Source of the DNA: Faecalibacterium sp. I3-3-33
Lineage (GTDB): Bacteria; Bacillota; Clostridia; Oscillospirales; Ruminococcaceae
Assembly (NCBI RefSeq): GCF_023347295.1
Contig: NZ_CP094469.1
Span: forward strand, 620,001-684,000
Direction: 5' to 3'
DNA: 64,000 nucleotides
Under the pieces are notes generated by a model. It worked only from the letters and a program-made list of their open reading frames with translations, made no database searches and was not told the origin of the DNA. This document shows positions 26,099 through 33,831 of the stretch, in pieces; the first letter of the stretch is position 1, and every line of letters starts with the position of its first letter. Made by a program: the position numbers and the translations under genes.

Positions 26099-27439
26099 AT
26101 GGCATCCAAAAAGAAGGAGGAACTGCTGCAGCCGGAGGTGCAAACGCAGGCACAGCCTGCCGCGCAGCCCACTTACAGCACGGAGGGGCTGAACAGCCGC
26201 ACCGAGGTGGAAAAGGCCATGGCAAACGCCAGCTACCGCCCCGGTCAGCAGGTGACGGATGCGGCAGATGCCCTGAAGCAGTGGCAGCAGAACCGCCCCG
26301 CAGACTACCAGAGCAACTATCAGGATAAGATCAACAGCCTGCTGGGGCAGCTGCTGGAACGGGAGAATTTTCAGTACAGCTACACCCGTGACCCGCTCTA
26401 CCGCCAGTACGAGCAGCTGTACACCCAGAACGCCCACAACGCCAGCGCGGACGCGGCGGCGCAGGCTGCTGCCCTGACCGGCGGCTACGGTTCCAGCTAT
26501 GCCACCAGTGCGGCGCAGCAGGCCTATCAGCAGCAGATCGGCGGGTTGGCAAGCGCCATCCCCACCCTGTACAGTCTGGCGCTGGATACCTACCAGAGCG
26601 GCGGCGAGGAGCTGGTGAACCGGCTGGATCAGCTGAATGGACAGGAGCAGAACGCCCAGACCCTGTACGACAGTCAACTGCAGGACTACTACACCCAGTT
26701 GCAGCAGAAGGGCGAGGCCTACAACGACGCCTACGCCAAGGACTACGGCCAGTATCAGGAACATCTGAACCGGCTGGACACCCTGCACGGCTACTACACC
26801 GCGCAGGAACAGGCGCAGATCAGCCAGCGCCAGCAGGCGTTCAACAATGTTATGACCGTGCTGGGGGTCATCGGAGACGTGGTGCAGCTGGCCATCAGTG
26901 GCACCACCGGTCTGGGCACACTGGCGGGCAGCCTGCTGAACACCGGGTACAACATCTACTCCGGCAACCGCGCCTACGAGGCCGAGCGCGCCGACACCCA
27001 GTGGAGCCAGCAGATGCAGGAGAAGCAGCGGCAGGACGCACTGACCCAGCAGCAGTACGACAATACCGCCAGCGAGCGTGCCTATCAGGATGCGCTGAAG
27101 CAGCAGGCCTTCAACAACAACGTGACCACCCAGAAGCTGAACATCGCCAAGGGCGAGTGGGCGCTGAAGCAGGCTAACGCCCAGCAGAAGGCCGCACAGG
27201 CTGCCGGTAAGGCGGCGGCTGCGGGCAAAAAGTCCGGCAGTTCCGGCAGCGGAAAGGCCACCGGCAGCAGCGGCTCTGCCTCTGGCGGCAGCCGCAGCAC
27301 CGTCAGCGCAGGGGTGCCCTACACGGCAGCGCTGCTGCGCAGTCAGGGCAAGAGCGATGTGGCCATCACCTCCGCCCTGCGGCAGGAGGGCTATACCCCT
27401 GCCCAGATCGCAAAGATTTTACAGGAGGTGAATAAATAA
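26099..27439 (+). CDS. Internal virion/ejection-like protein
   Basis: The 446-residue protein is extremely rich in Gln, Ala and Tyr. It has an N-terminal disordered stretch, a block DPLYRQYEQLYTQN followed by AAALTGGYGSSYATSAAQQA, a predicted amphipathic or hydrophobic segment near residues 250-285 (VMTVLGVIGDVVQLAISGTTG), long coiled-coil helices, a Gly/Ser linker and a short C-terminal helical domain. This resembles podoviral internal or ejection proteins and clostridial proteins near phage modules. It is the last gene of the cassette and ends just before a perfect palindromic terminator. Confidence 0.55.
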   Translation: MASKKKEELLQPEVQTQAQPAAQPTYSTEGLNSRTEVEKAMANASYRPGQQVTDAADALKQWQQNRPADYQSNYQDKINSLLGQLLERENFQYSYTRDPLYRQYEQLYTQNAHNASADAAAQAAALTGGYGSSYATSAAQQAYQQQIGGLASAIPTLYSLALDTYQSGGEELVNRLDQLNGQEQNAQTLYDSQLQDYYTQLQQKGEAYNDAYAKDYGQYQEHLNRLDTLHGYYTAQEQAQISQRQQAFNNVMTVLGVIGDVVQLAISGTTGLGTLAGSLLNTGYNIYSGNRAYEAERADTQWSQQMQEKQRQDALTQQQYDNTASERAYQDALKQQAFNNNVTTQKLNIAKGEWALKQANAQQKAAQAAGKAAAAGKKSGSSGSGKATGSSGSASGGSRSTVSAGVPYTAALLRSQGKSDVAITSALRQEGYTPAQIAKILQEVNK

Positions 27440-27446
27440 GAGAAAA

Positions 27447-27490
27447 GGCACCCCGGCAAAGCAGCTGCTTTGCCGGGGTGCCGTACTTTT
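27447..27490 (+). terminator. Perfect 36-nt palindromic terminator after phage cassette
   Basis: Bases 27447-27482 form an uninterrupted inverted repeat (GGCACCCCGGCAAAGCAG and its exact complement with no spacer), followed by GTACTTTTAT. It closes the plus-strand cassette. Confidence 0.85.
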
Positions 27491-27507
27491 ATAATATCCT
27501 GCCAAAA

Positions 27508-27541
27508 GAAAAAGTCCGCTGTGAAAACAGCGGACTTTTTG
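27508..27541 (-). terminator. Terminator of tRNA transcript (bidirectional)
   Basis: AAAGTCCGCTGT (27511-27522) pairs with ACAGCGGACTTT (27527-27538) around a GAAA tetraloop, with T/A tracts on both sides. It lies immediately 3' of tRNA-His on the minus strand. Confidence 0.88.
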
Positions 27542-27542
27542 G

Positions 27543-27620
27543 TGGGGTGCCCAGTGGGACTCGAACCCACGGTCTCCAGATCCACAATCTGGCGCGTTAA
27601 CCGACTACGCTATGGGCACC
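27543..27620 (-). tRNA. tRNA-His (GTG)
   Basis: The minus strand folds as a cloverleaf. The acceptor stem is GGTGCCCA/TGGGCACC, including the extra G-1:C73 pair typical of tRNA-His. The anticodon stem CCAGA/TCTGG encloses TTGTGGA with anticodon GTG, and the T arm contains GGTTCGAGTCC. The 3' CCA is encoded. Confidence 0.96.
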
Positions 27621-27627
27621 ACATAGA

Positions 27628-27701
<74 letters not shown>

Positions 27702-27868
27702 ACGTTGTTATCCCAATGGGTTCCATTATGGCGGCAGTTCTGTGTCGGCACAGGCTGCGAGAAAAATAATACCATACCCATCGCATTCTGTCAAGGAAAA
27801 TCTGAAAAAAGTTTCAACTTTTTTGTGCTGCGGGCAAAAACAGACGCTCCGGCGTGCACAAAACGGCC

Positions 27869-28405
27869 TTACAGCAGCCACATTCCGGCACAGCCCAGCG
27901 CAAAGCCCAGTGCAAAGCCGCATACCACGTCCCGCACATGGTGCACCCCGGTGAGCACCCGCAGACAGCAGATGAGCAGGGCGATGCCCACCATCACGCA
28001 GCCCGCAGCGGGGTAGAAATACAGCCACACCGCCGCCAGCACGGCGGCGCTCAGCGCGTGACGGGAGGGCATGGAGTGCCCACGGCTCTCCTTTGCCACC
28101 AGCGGGGTGAAGCCGGGCTGCTCGTAGGGGCGGGGGAAGTGCAGCCGGGTGCGCAGCAGCGTGCCGCCCCAGAACACCAGCCCCGGCACAAAGACGGAGC
28201 GGGCGATGAGCACCATGAAGTCCAGCGCGGCCTGCTTCTGGGTGAGGAACAGCCGCGAGAGCCGGACGTTCAGCAGGCACAGCAGCACCGGGTAGCACAC
28301 AAAGGGTACCAGCGGCAGCCACCGGTCCAGAAAAACGACCAGCCGCTTTACAGCCGGGTGGGCGCTGAACCAGTGATAGATGGGCTTATACTGTTCTGCG
28401 GTCAA
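27869..28405 (-). CDS. PAP2-superfamily membrane phosphatase
   Basis: The 178-residue protein has about five membrane segments. The three PAP2 catalytic motifs are readable: RLHFPRPYEQ (RP of motif 1), MPSRHALS (PSRH, motif 2) and RVLTGVHHVRDVV (the SRxxxxxHxxxD-type motif 3). Undecaprenyl-pyrophosphate or phosphatidate-type lipid phosphatase activity is expected at the outer membrane face. The start codon appears to be TTG at 28405, because AGGAGG lies about 10 nt upstream and no ATG fits. It forms a probable pair with the DUF1643 gene upstream (27-bp gap). Confidence 0.88.
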   Translation of the reverse strand: MTAEQYKPIYHWFSAHPAVKRLVVFLDRWLPLVPFVCYPVLLCLLNVRLSRLFLTQKQAALDFMVLIARSVFVPGLVFWGGTLLRTRLHFPRPYEQPGFTPLVAKESRGHSMPSRHALSAAVLAAVWLYFYPAAGCVMVGIALLICCLRVLTGVHHVRDVVCGFALGFALGCAGMWLL

Positions 28406-28432
28406 AGCAGGTCCCCTCCTGTCGGGCGGACA

Positions 28433-28996
28433 TCAGAAACAGGTGTCCAGATAGTTTTCCACATCAAAGGGCTCCGGGGTGGAATCCTTGCGCAGGTACA
28501 GCGGGTGGTGCGGGTGTCCCTTTTTGCTGCGCTTGCCAAAGGTGACCCACGGGATCTCCCGCTCCCGCGTCAGGGCCACCATCTCCCGCATCAGGCCGGG
28601 CAGGTAGTCCCGCTTTTCGATCAGGGTGCCCCATGCCGCCCACATGGTAGGCTCGGTCTGGGCCAGCACCGCCCGCAGCCAGCGCAGGTTTTCATCGCAC
28701 AGGGCGCGGTCGGGTACTTTATCCATATCGTTGGGGTCGGTGGCGCGCTGGGGGTAGACATTGAACATGATCCAGCTGTCAAAGCCGTTGGCGGCAGCCA
28801 GACGCTCCACGCTTTTTAAGGTGGGGTCCAGTGCGCCGGGCTGGGCGGTGCTGGGGTTGATGCCGATGCACACCAGCGGGTGCTTACCCACGCGGCCAAG
28901 GACATAACGGTAGTTTTGGTAGGTGTGGGGCTCGTAATACCAGACGCCACCGGCGTATTCGCCCGCCGTAAGCACGGGCAGAGAAACGGTTTGCAT
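28433..28996 (-). CDS. DUF1643-family protein
   Basis: The 187-residue soluble protein has the DUF1643 hallmarks: VCIGINPSTAQPGALDPTLK near the N-terminus, GFDSWIMFNVYPQRATDP in the middle, and a C-terminal GHPHHPLYLRKDS. The family has no established function; conserved Asn/Ser/Asp/His residues suggest an enzyme. ATG 28996 is preceded by AGGAG at about 9 nt. It is first in a likely two-gene unit with the PAP2 gene and is divergent from the PnrA-like gene. Confidence 0.88.
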   Translation of the reverse strand: MQTVSLPVLTAGEYAGGVWYYEPHTYQNYRYVLGRVGKHPLVCIGINPSTAQPGALDPTLKSVERLAAANGFDSWIMFNVYPQRATDPNDMDKVPDRALCDENLRWLRAVLAQTEPTMWAAWGTLIEKRDYLPGLMREMVALTREREIPWVTFGKRSKKGHPHHPLYLRKDSTPEPFDVENYLDTCF

Positions 28997-29081
28997 GATC
29001 GTAAACTCCTGTCGGTTTTGAATAGCATTCTTATCGTACCTGAATCTACCGGGAAAATCAACAGTTTTAGCCCCAAAATAC

Positions 29082-29109
29082 TGCCTTATTTCTGTTTTTG
29101 TGGTATACT
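29082..29109 (+). promoter_or_regulatory. Extended -10 promoter of PnrA-like fusion gene
   Basis: TGGTATACT at 29101-29109 is an extended -10 element. The -35 region is T-rich but not consensus. The gene start is 63 bp downstream. Confidence 0.5.
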
Positions 29110-29171
29110 GGGGGTGTTCCGGTGCGGCAGGGGGACTGCGGCACTGCGGTTATGATAAAGAAGGAGTTCTT

Positions 29172-31103
29172 ATGCTGGAAGATTATAAAAGTGCACTGCG
29201 CGCAGGGCAGCGCGCCTATCGTGCCCGCATAGCCCGCGGCCAGTCGCCCTATCTGGCTGTTCTGGACGATGTGCTCAAGGGCGTGGATATCGTGGCACAG
29301 GAGCCGCTGGGTCTGGTGGAGATCCCGTCAGACAGCCTTGTGGGCACCAAGACCAGCGGACGGCACACCGCCTTTTCGTATGATTTTATGCCTCTGCTGG
29401 AGCCGGACACCGAGTTTGCCGCCAAGTGGTCGAACCTGTGCGACGCGCATCTGGAAGAGGGCATCCATACCCCCATCATCGCCTTTGAGTACATGAACCA
29501 GTTCTATGTGCAGGAGGGCAACAAGCGGGTCTCGGTGCTCAAGTATTATGGTGCCGTCAAGATCCCGGGCACGGTCACCCGGCTCATTCCTGCCCGCACC
29601 GAGGATCTGGAAAATAAGATCTACTATGAGTTTCTGGATTTCTATAAGCTGTCCAAAGTGAACTATGTGCATTTTTCCAAGCTGGGCGGCTACAGCAAGC
29701 TGCAGACGCTGGTGTGCAAGGCCAGCGGCGAGACGTGGTCGGAGGATGACCGGCTGAACTTTGCCGCCTTCTACACCATGTTCCACCAGCAGTTCGAAGC
29801 CTTGGGTGGCACTTCCATGGGGCTGACCACCGGTGATGCGCTGCTGGTGTACCTGTCGGTGTACCGCTACTCCGATACCTACGACGCCACCCCGGCGCAG
29901 GTGCGGCAGAACCTGGAAAAGCTGTGGAACGAGGTGAAGGTGCTCACCGAGCCCCACGGTGTGGAGCTTTCGCTGGAACCGCCCAAGAGCCCCGCAGAGC
30001 CGCTTTTGTCCAAGCTGAATATCTTCAGCCCCAGCAAACAGCCCAGTGAGCTGCGGGTGGCATTTATCCACGAGTACAACGCCAAGATCAGCGCGTGGGT
30101 GCGCGCGCATGACGAAGGGCGCGATGCGCTGGCCAAGGTTTTCCCGGACAAGGTGTATATCAGCTGCTACGAGGATGTGAACCCGGAGGTGGACGCGGAG
30201 CAGGTGCTGGAGGAAGTAGCCCACAACAATGCGGACGTGGTGTTCGCCACCAGCGTGCGGATGTACAACGCCTGCCTGAAAGTGGCGGCGCAGCACCCCA
30301 AGACCCGCATCCTGAACTGCTCGCTGAACGCGCCGCACCCGCTGGTGCGCACCTACTACCCCCGCACCTATGAGGTGACCTATCTGCTGGGTATGCTGGC
30401 CGGTATCATGACCAAGACCGGGCACATCGGCTATGTGGCGGCAAACCCCGTGTACGGCGTGCCCGCTGCGATCAACGCCTTTGCGCAGGGGCTGAAGAGT
30501 GTGCGCCCGGCAGGCCGTATCTGGCTGCGCTGGGCCTGCCAGCCAGATGCCGCCCATCCGCTGGATTTTGCCGACTGCCCGGAGATCGACATGGTCTACG
30601 CCCGGGACAGCCGGGAGCCTGCCAACACCCACCGGGACTACGGCCTGTGCCGCAAGCTGCCGGACGGCAGCCTGCAACCGCTGGGGCTGCCGATCTGGCG
30701 GTGGGATACCTTCTATGTGCAGATCGTGCGCTCCATTTTTGACGGCAGCTGGGACAATGCAGCCACCACCCGCGCAGTGAACTACTGGTGGGGTCTGCGC
30801 AGCGGCGCAGAGGATCTGGAGTATCAGGAAGCGCTGCCCAGCGGTACGCGGCAGCTGCTGGATCTGCTGGAAACGCTGCAGGGCTCGGATAATGTGCACA
30901 TCTTCCCGGAAAAGCTGTATGACAACGAGGACAACCTGCGCTCTCCGGAGAATAAAGTTTACAGCCCCAAAGAGCTGATGGAGATGGATTGGCTGGATGC
31001 CTGTGTGCACGGCAAGCTGCCCCATTACGATGAACTGGACGTCAAGACCCGTACCGTGCTGGCCATCAACGGATTGGACAACGTGAAGGGTCTGGAGAAA
31101 TGA
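29172..31103 (+). CDS. Cytosolic fusion of ParB-like domain and PnrA/BMP-type ligand-binding domain
   Basis: The 643-residue protein has no signal peptide or lipobox. An N-terminal helical part (MLEDYKSALRAGQRAYRARI) is followed at about residues 85-140 by a ParB/sulfiredoxin-like segment (PIIAFEYMNQFYVQEGNKR and VSVLKYYGA). From about residue 290 it has a type I periplasmic-binding fold of the BMP/PnrA kind: LRVAFIHEYNAKISAW, ADVVFATSVRMYNACLKVA, YLLGMLAGIMTKTGHIGYV. Extracytoplasmic PnrA proteins bind nucleosides, so a cytosolic nucleoside sensor is plausible but inferred. ATG 29172 follows AAGGAG; the longer frame upstream overlaps the promoter. The stop overlaps the start of the phosphoesterase gene (ATGA). 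Confidence 0.8.
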   Translation: MLEDYKSALRAGQRAYRARIARGQSPYLAVLDDVLKGVDIVAQEPLGLVEIPSDSLVGTKTSGRHTAFSYDFMPLLEPDTEFAAKWSNLCDAHLEEGIHTPIIAFEYMNQFYVQEGNKRVSVLKYYGAVKIPGTVTRLIPARTEDLENKIYYEFLDFYKLSKVNYVHFSKLGGYSKLQTLVCKASGETWSEDDRLNFAAFYTMFHQQFEALGGTSMGLTTGDALLVYLSVYRYSDTYDATPAQVRQNLEKLWNEVKVLTEPHGVELSLEPPKSPAEPLLSKLNIFSPSKQPSELRVAFIHEYNAKISAWVRAHDEGRDALAKVFPDKVYISCYEDVNPEVDAEQVLEEVAHNNADVVFATSVRMYNACLKVAAQHPKTRILNCSLNAPHPLVRTYYPRTYEVTYLLGMLAGIMTKTGHIGYVAANPVYGVPAAINAFAQGLKSVRPAGRIWLRWACQPDAAHPLDFADCPEIDMVYARDSREPANTHRDYGLCRKLPDGSLQPLGLPIWRWDTFYVQIVRSIFDGSWDNAATTRAVNYWWGLRSGAEDLEYQEALPSGTRQLLDLLETLQGSDNVHIFPEKLYDNEDNLRSPENKVYSPKELMEMDWLDACVHGKLPHYDELDVKTRTVLAINGLDNVKGLEK

Positions 31104-31789
31104 GCCGGCCTGATCGGAAAAGAATGGAGCATACGAACGTGAAAATTCTTGCCATCTCAGATGTCCCGTCCAAGGCGCTGTGGGACTATGACACCCGTGC
31201 CCGGCTGGAAGGCATCGACCTGATCCTCTCCTGCGGGGATCTGCCCAAAAAGTATCTGGAATATCTCACAAACTTTACCGCTGCACCCATCCTGTATGTG
31301 CACGGCAACCACGACGGCAGCTACCAGACTCAGGGTGAACCCGGCGGCTGCATCTGCGTGGACGATCAGGTGTACACATGGAAGGGTCTGCGCATCATGG
31401 GGCTGGGGGGCTGTCAGCGCTATAATAAAGAGGATACCTACCAGTACACCGAGAAGGCCATGCGCCGCCGTGTGCACAAGCTGGAGCATCAGGCGCACAA
31501 AAAAGGCGGCATCGACCTGCTGTTGACCCACGCCCCGGCCAAGGGACTGAACGATGGGGACGACTGTGCCCACAGGGGCTTTGAGTGCTTCAACGAGATT
31601 TTGGACGTGTACCAGCCTAAATGGTTCATCCACGGGCATATACACCTGAATTACGATGCAAAGCTGCCCCGGGTATGCACCCGCGGCAACACCACCGTGA
31701 TCAACGCCACCGAGCGCTATGTGTTCGAGATCCCGGACCCGGATCCGGCCGAAGAGCGTAAGTCCCTTTGGCGGATGCTGGGGTTCTGA
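31100..31789 (+). CDS. Calcineurin-like metallophosphoesterase
   Basis: The 229-residue protein has the metallophosphoesterase series in order: ISDVPSKALWD (DxH variant with Val-Pro after Asp), LSCGDLPKKY (GDxx), YVHGNHDG (GNHD), LLLTHAPAKG and FIHGHIH (GHxH). A dinuclear metal site is expected, although the first motif lacks the usual His after Asp. Its ATG overlaps the stop of the PnrA-like gene, so the two are translationally coupled; a nucleotide or phosphodiester substrate linked to that sensor is inference. An internal ATG at 31124 is an alternative start. A strong terminator follows. Confidence 0.88.
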   Translation: MSRPDRKRMEHTNVKILAISDVPSKALWDYDTRARLEGIDLILSCGDLPKKYLEYLTNFTAAPILYVHGNHDGSYQTQGEPGGCICVDDQVYTWKGLRIMGLGGCQRYNKEDTYQYTEKAMRRRVHKLEHQAHKKGGIDLLLTHAPAKGLNDGDDCAHRGFECFNEILDVYQPKWFIHGHIHLNYDAKLPRVCTRGNTTVINATERYVFEIPDPDPAEERKSLWRMLGF

Positions 31790-31807
31790 GCGACTGCTGC
31801 CTATAAA

Positions 31808-31842
31808 AAAAGACACCGCACAGCTGTGCGGTGTCTTTTTTT
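31808..31842 (+). terminator. Terminator after phosphoesterase gene (bidirectional)
   Basis: A perfect 26-nt palindrome (AGACACCGCACAG with its complement) has an A tract before it and a seven-T run after it. It may also end the minus-strand DUF6465 transcript. Confidence 0.9.
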
Positions 31843-31908
31843 GATGGAGCCTTATTGCGGGAATGGCGGGCGCGGCAGCAGTGCGGTGCTGCCTGTGTCC
31901 TTTAAAAA

Positions 31909-32199
31909 TTACAGTTCCAGCTTACCGGAGAATTTGTTGATGACGTAGTAAGCTGCGCCCTCTTCGGGCTTGACGTATACCTTGCAGGACTGCACACCGA
32001 CCTTGTGGGTGGTGCGGTAGTCTGCCTTGGCGCGGTCGATGATGTCGGTGATGTTGTACTGCTCACCGCCCATCTCTACATACAGCTCGGGTGCCAGCGG
32101 CGGACGGCCACGGCGGGCGGGAGCCTTGGTGGATTTGCGGGTCTTGCCCTCGGCAGCCGGAGCTTCAGCTGCAGAAGCAGAAACTTTCTTTTCAGGCAT
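31909..32199 (-). CDS. DUF6465-like protein with AT-hook
   Basis: The 96-residue protein has a Lys/Ala/Ser-rich, probably disordered N-terminus ending in the AT-hook-like ARRGRPPLAPE. A compact domain follows, with YVEMGGEQYNITDIIDRAK and VKPEEGAAYYVINKFSGKLEL, which matches the clostridial DUF6465 family. A nucleoid- or DNA-associated role is suggested by the AT-hook only. ATG 32199 is chosen because GAAGGAAGG precedes it; longer frames have no ribosome binding site. Confidence 0.82.
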   Translation of the reverse strand: MPEKKVSASAAEAPAAEGKTRKSTKAPARRGRPPLAPELYVEMGGEQYNITDIIDRAKADYRTTHKVGVQSCKVYVKPEEGAAYYVINKFSGKLEL

Positions 32200-32860
32200 A
32201 ATACATAACCTTCCTTCTGTATTTGATCTGATGCAGCGGGGCTGCACCGGCGGGCTCCAATGATCTATCGCAAGGCAGAAGCGGCGCGGAAAGCGCAGAC
32301 CTCGCTGCCCCATACGAATCGGAACGAAAATGTTTGCGTAAAGAAGTTGAACTTATAATCATATAATAAGTTTTTAAAATTCATTTGTAAAGACTTTTTT
32401 ATAAAAAACATTGTAAAAACGGGAGGAAACAGTAGAATAAATGCCCGGAGCGGTGTTCTGATGCTTTTTCCTCGGGTATAGTACGACCTTTCGGCAAAAC
32501 AGGCAGCCATTCCCGGGAAAGCCGGGCAGCACTGCGGCCACAAATACGGCGGGCAAAAACGGCCTTTTGCGGGGGCAGAATAAGGCGGAACGGAACTGTC
32601 GGCGCACGCAGAGGCGCAGCAGAGAAAAAGCAGAAGCTGCCGCACAAAAAGCAGTGCGGCAGCTTTCTTTTGCTACGGCAGGTCGTCGCTCGTGTTGTGG
32701 AACGCTATCTGCGTAAAATTAACAGAATTTCGAAAATATTTTTGCAAAACTTGCGGTTGACAATTAAAACTGCTTGAAAAAATATAACAGATACAGCGAA
32801 AAGAAACCGTACAAAAATGCGATGACGCTGAAAAGCGGGAGTAATGATATCAGGCCGCGC
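32200..32860. other. Long non-coding interval with terminator-like hairpin
   Basis: No protein gene can be supported. Bases 32335-32420 are strongly AT-rich, with CTTATAATCATATAATAAG as a possible promoter or bend. 32430-32630 is GC-rich with several short inverted repeats (for example TGCCCGG near 32445 with CCGGGCA near 32525). It ends in a hairpin at 32633-32672. A structured small RNA is possible, but RNase P, tmRNA and SRP RNA consensus elements were not found, and 6S RNA could not be judged by eye. Confidence 0.45.
32633..32672 (+). terminator. Terminator-like hairpin in non-coding interval
   Basis: AGCTGCCGCAC pairs with GTGCGGCAGCT around AAAAAGCA and is followed by TTCTTTTGC. No upstream plus-strand gene explains it. 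Confidence 0.6.
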
Positions 32861-33607
32861 TCAACACAGAAACAGTGCCAGAACCTGAAATACGGCAAAC
32901 AACACGACGAACAGTATCGCAAGGAAGCCTGCCCAGTGCACCAGCGCCAGCAGCACCAGCGCTCGCCGCCCGTCTGCACCCCGGTGCAGCAGCTGCCGCC
33001 AGCGGACAGGCTGTGCAAAGGTGATCTTTGCCAGAGCGGCAATACTTTCCACCCCGAGCCGTGCCGACAGTGCCGCTTCGCCGTCATGCTGCGCGAGCGG
33101 AAGCAGTTGTTCCGTGATGGAGAAAATGTGGCATACGCTCGTTGCAACGAAAACAGGGCGGTTCCATACTGTGCCCAAAAGCAGCAGTACGCCCGCGTAA
33201 AGGCTCTCTGCGCGTACTCCCGCCAACGCCTGTTGCACCCCTGAGCGGTCGTTACGATGCTTGTCCATGCTTACATAGGCACTGGTCACCCGCCAGCCGC
33301 AGACGTAGATCCCAACTTCGTCCACGGCACACCCATCGGCTATGGCTGCAACCATGTGGCCGATCTCATGCAAAGCGATCCCAGGCAGCGCCAGTGCCAG
33401 CGCCACCAGCAGTTCTGTCATACAGAGCTCTAAGAGCAGCTGCCGCAGCGACAGCCTCGCCAGCGCCATGGCGGTGCAGCCTGCCAGCAGCGAGAGCGGA
33501 CCGCACCACGGCAGCAGCCCACTGACCAGCCTTGCCAGCGGCCGCAGCCTGCGTATCCGCCGCGGGTCAAAACGGATGAGCGTTACGCGCTTTTCCTTTT
33601 TGCTCAT
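32861..33607 (-). CDS. Membrane-embedded HEXXH metalloprotease-like protein (site-2-protease-like)
   Basis: The 248-residue protein has about five or six hydrophobic segments. Within one of them lies His80-Glu-Ile-Gly-His84 (LPGIALHEIGHMVAA), the zinc motif of M50-type intramembrane proteases, followed by DGCAVDEVGIYVCGW. Near the end WNRP and a His-rich segment may supply the third ligand; the usual NPDG-type motif is not clear. It lies just downstream of the kinase/SEDS operon terminator, in the same orientation, with GGAGGAGG before the ATG and its own possible TGGTATCAT promoter. Activity on envelope-signalling proteins is plausible but inferred. Confidence 0.72.
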   Translation of the reverse strand: MSKKEKRVTLIRFDPRRIRRLRPLARLVSGLLPWCGPLSLLAGCTAMALARLSLRQLLLELCMTELLVALALALPGIALHEIGHMVAAIADGCAVDEVGIYVCGWRVTSAYVSMDKHRNDRSGVQQALAGVRAESLYAGVLLLLGTVWNRPVFVATSVCHIFSITEQLLPLAQHDGEAALSARLGVESIAALAKITFAQPVRWRQLLHRGADGRRALVLLALVHWAGFLAILFVVLFAVFQVLALFLC

Positions 33608-33645
33608 TTTCCTCCTCCTTGACTGGATGTGCAGCTTTCGGCTTT

Positions 33646-33651
33646 ATGATA
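33646..33651 (-). promoter_or_regulatory. Possible extended -10 promoter of HEXXH protease gene
   Basis: On the minus strand ATGGTATCATAA carries an extended -10 form. It lies just after the terminator at 33685-33740 and about 40 bp before the start codon. No clear -35 box is seen. Confidence 0.4.
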
Positions 33652-33672
33652 CCATAGTTGTGCTGCCAGCAC

Positions 33673-33740
33673 CAAAAAACGCCGCATAAAGCGCGAAGGG
33701 ACTGTTGCGGCGTTTTTGCGCAACAGTCCCTTGCTTTATG
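33673..33740 (-). terminator. Terminator of envelope kinase operon
   Basis: CATAAAGC and AAGGGACTGTTGCG pair with CGCAACAGTCCCTT and GCTTTATG, giving 22 pairs with a three-base bulge. A T-rich run (TTTTTT) follows on the minus strand. It lies just after the transglutaminase-like gene. Confidence 0.88.
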
Positions 33741-33831
33741 GCGCAGGCGGCGGGGTGGATGGGATGCAGCAAAGCTCCCGCAGATCGCTTTGTTCCTCCG
33801 GGTCAAGTTCCGGCAGCGTTTCCATCGACCG

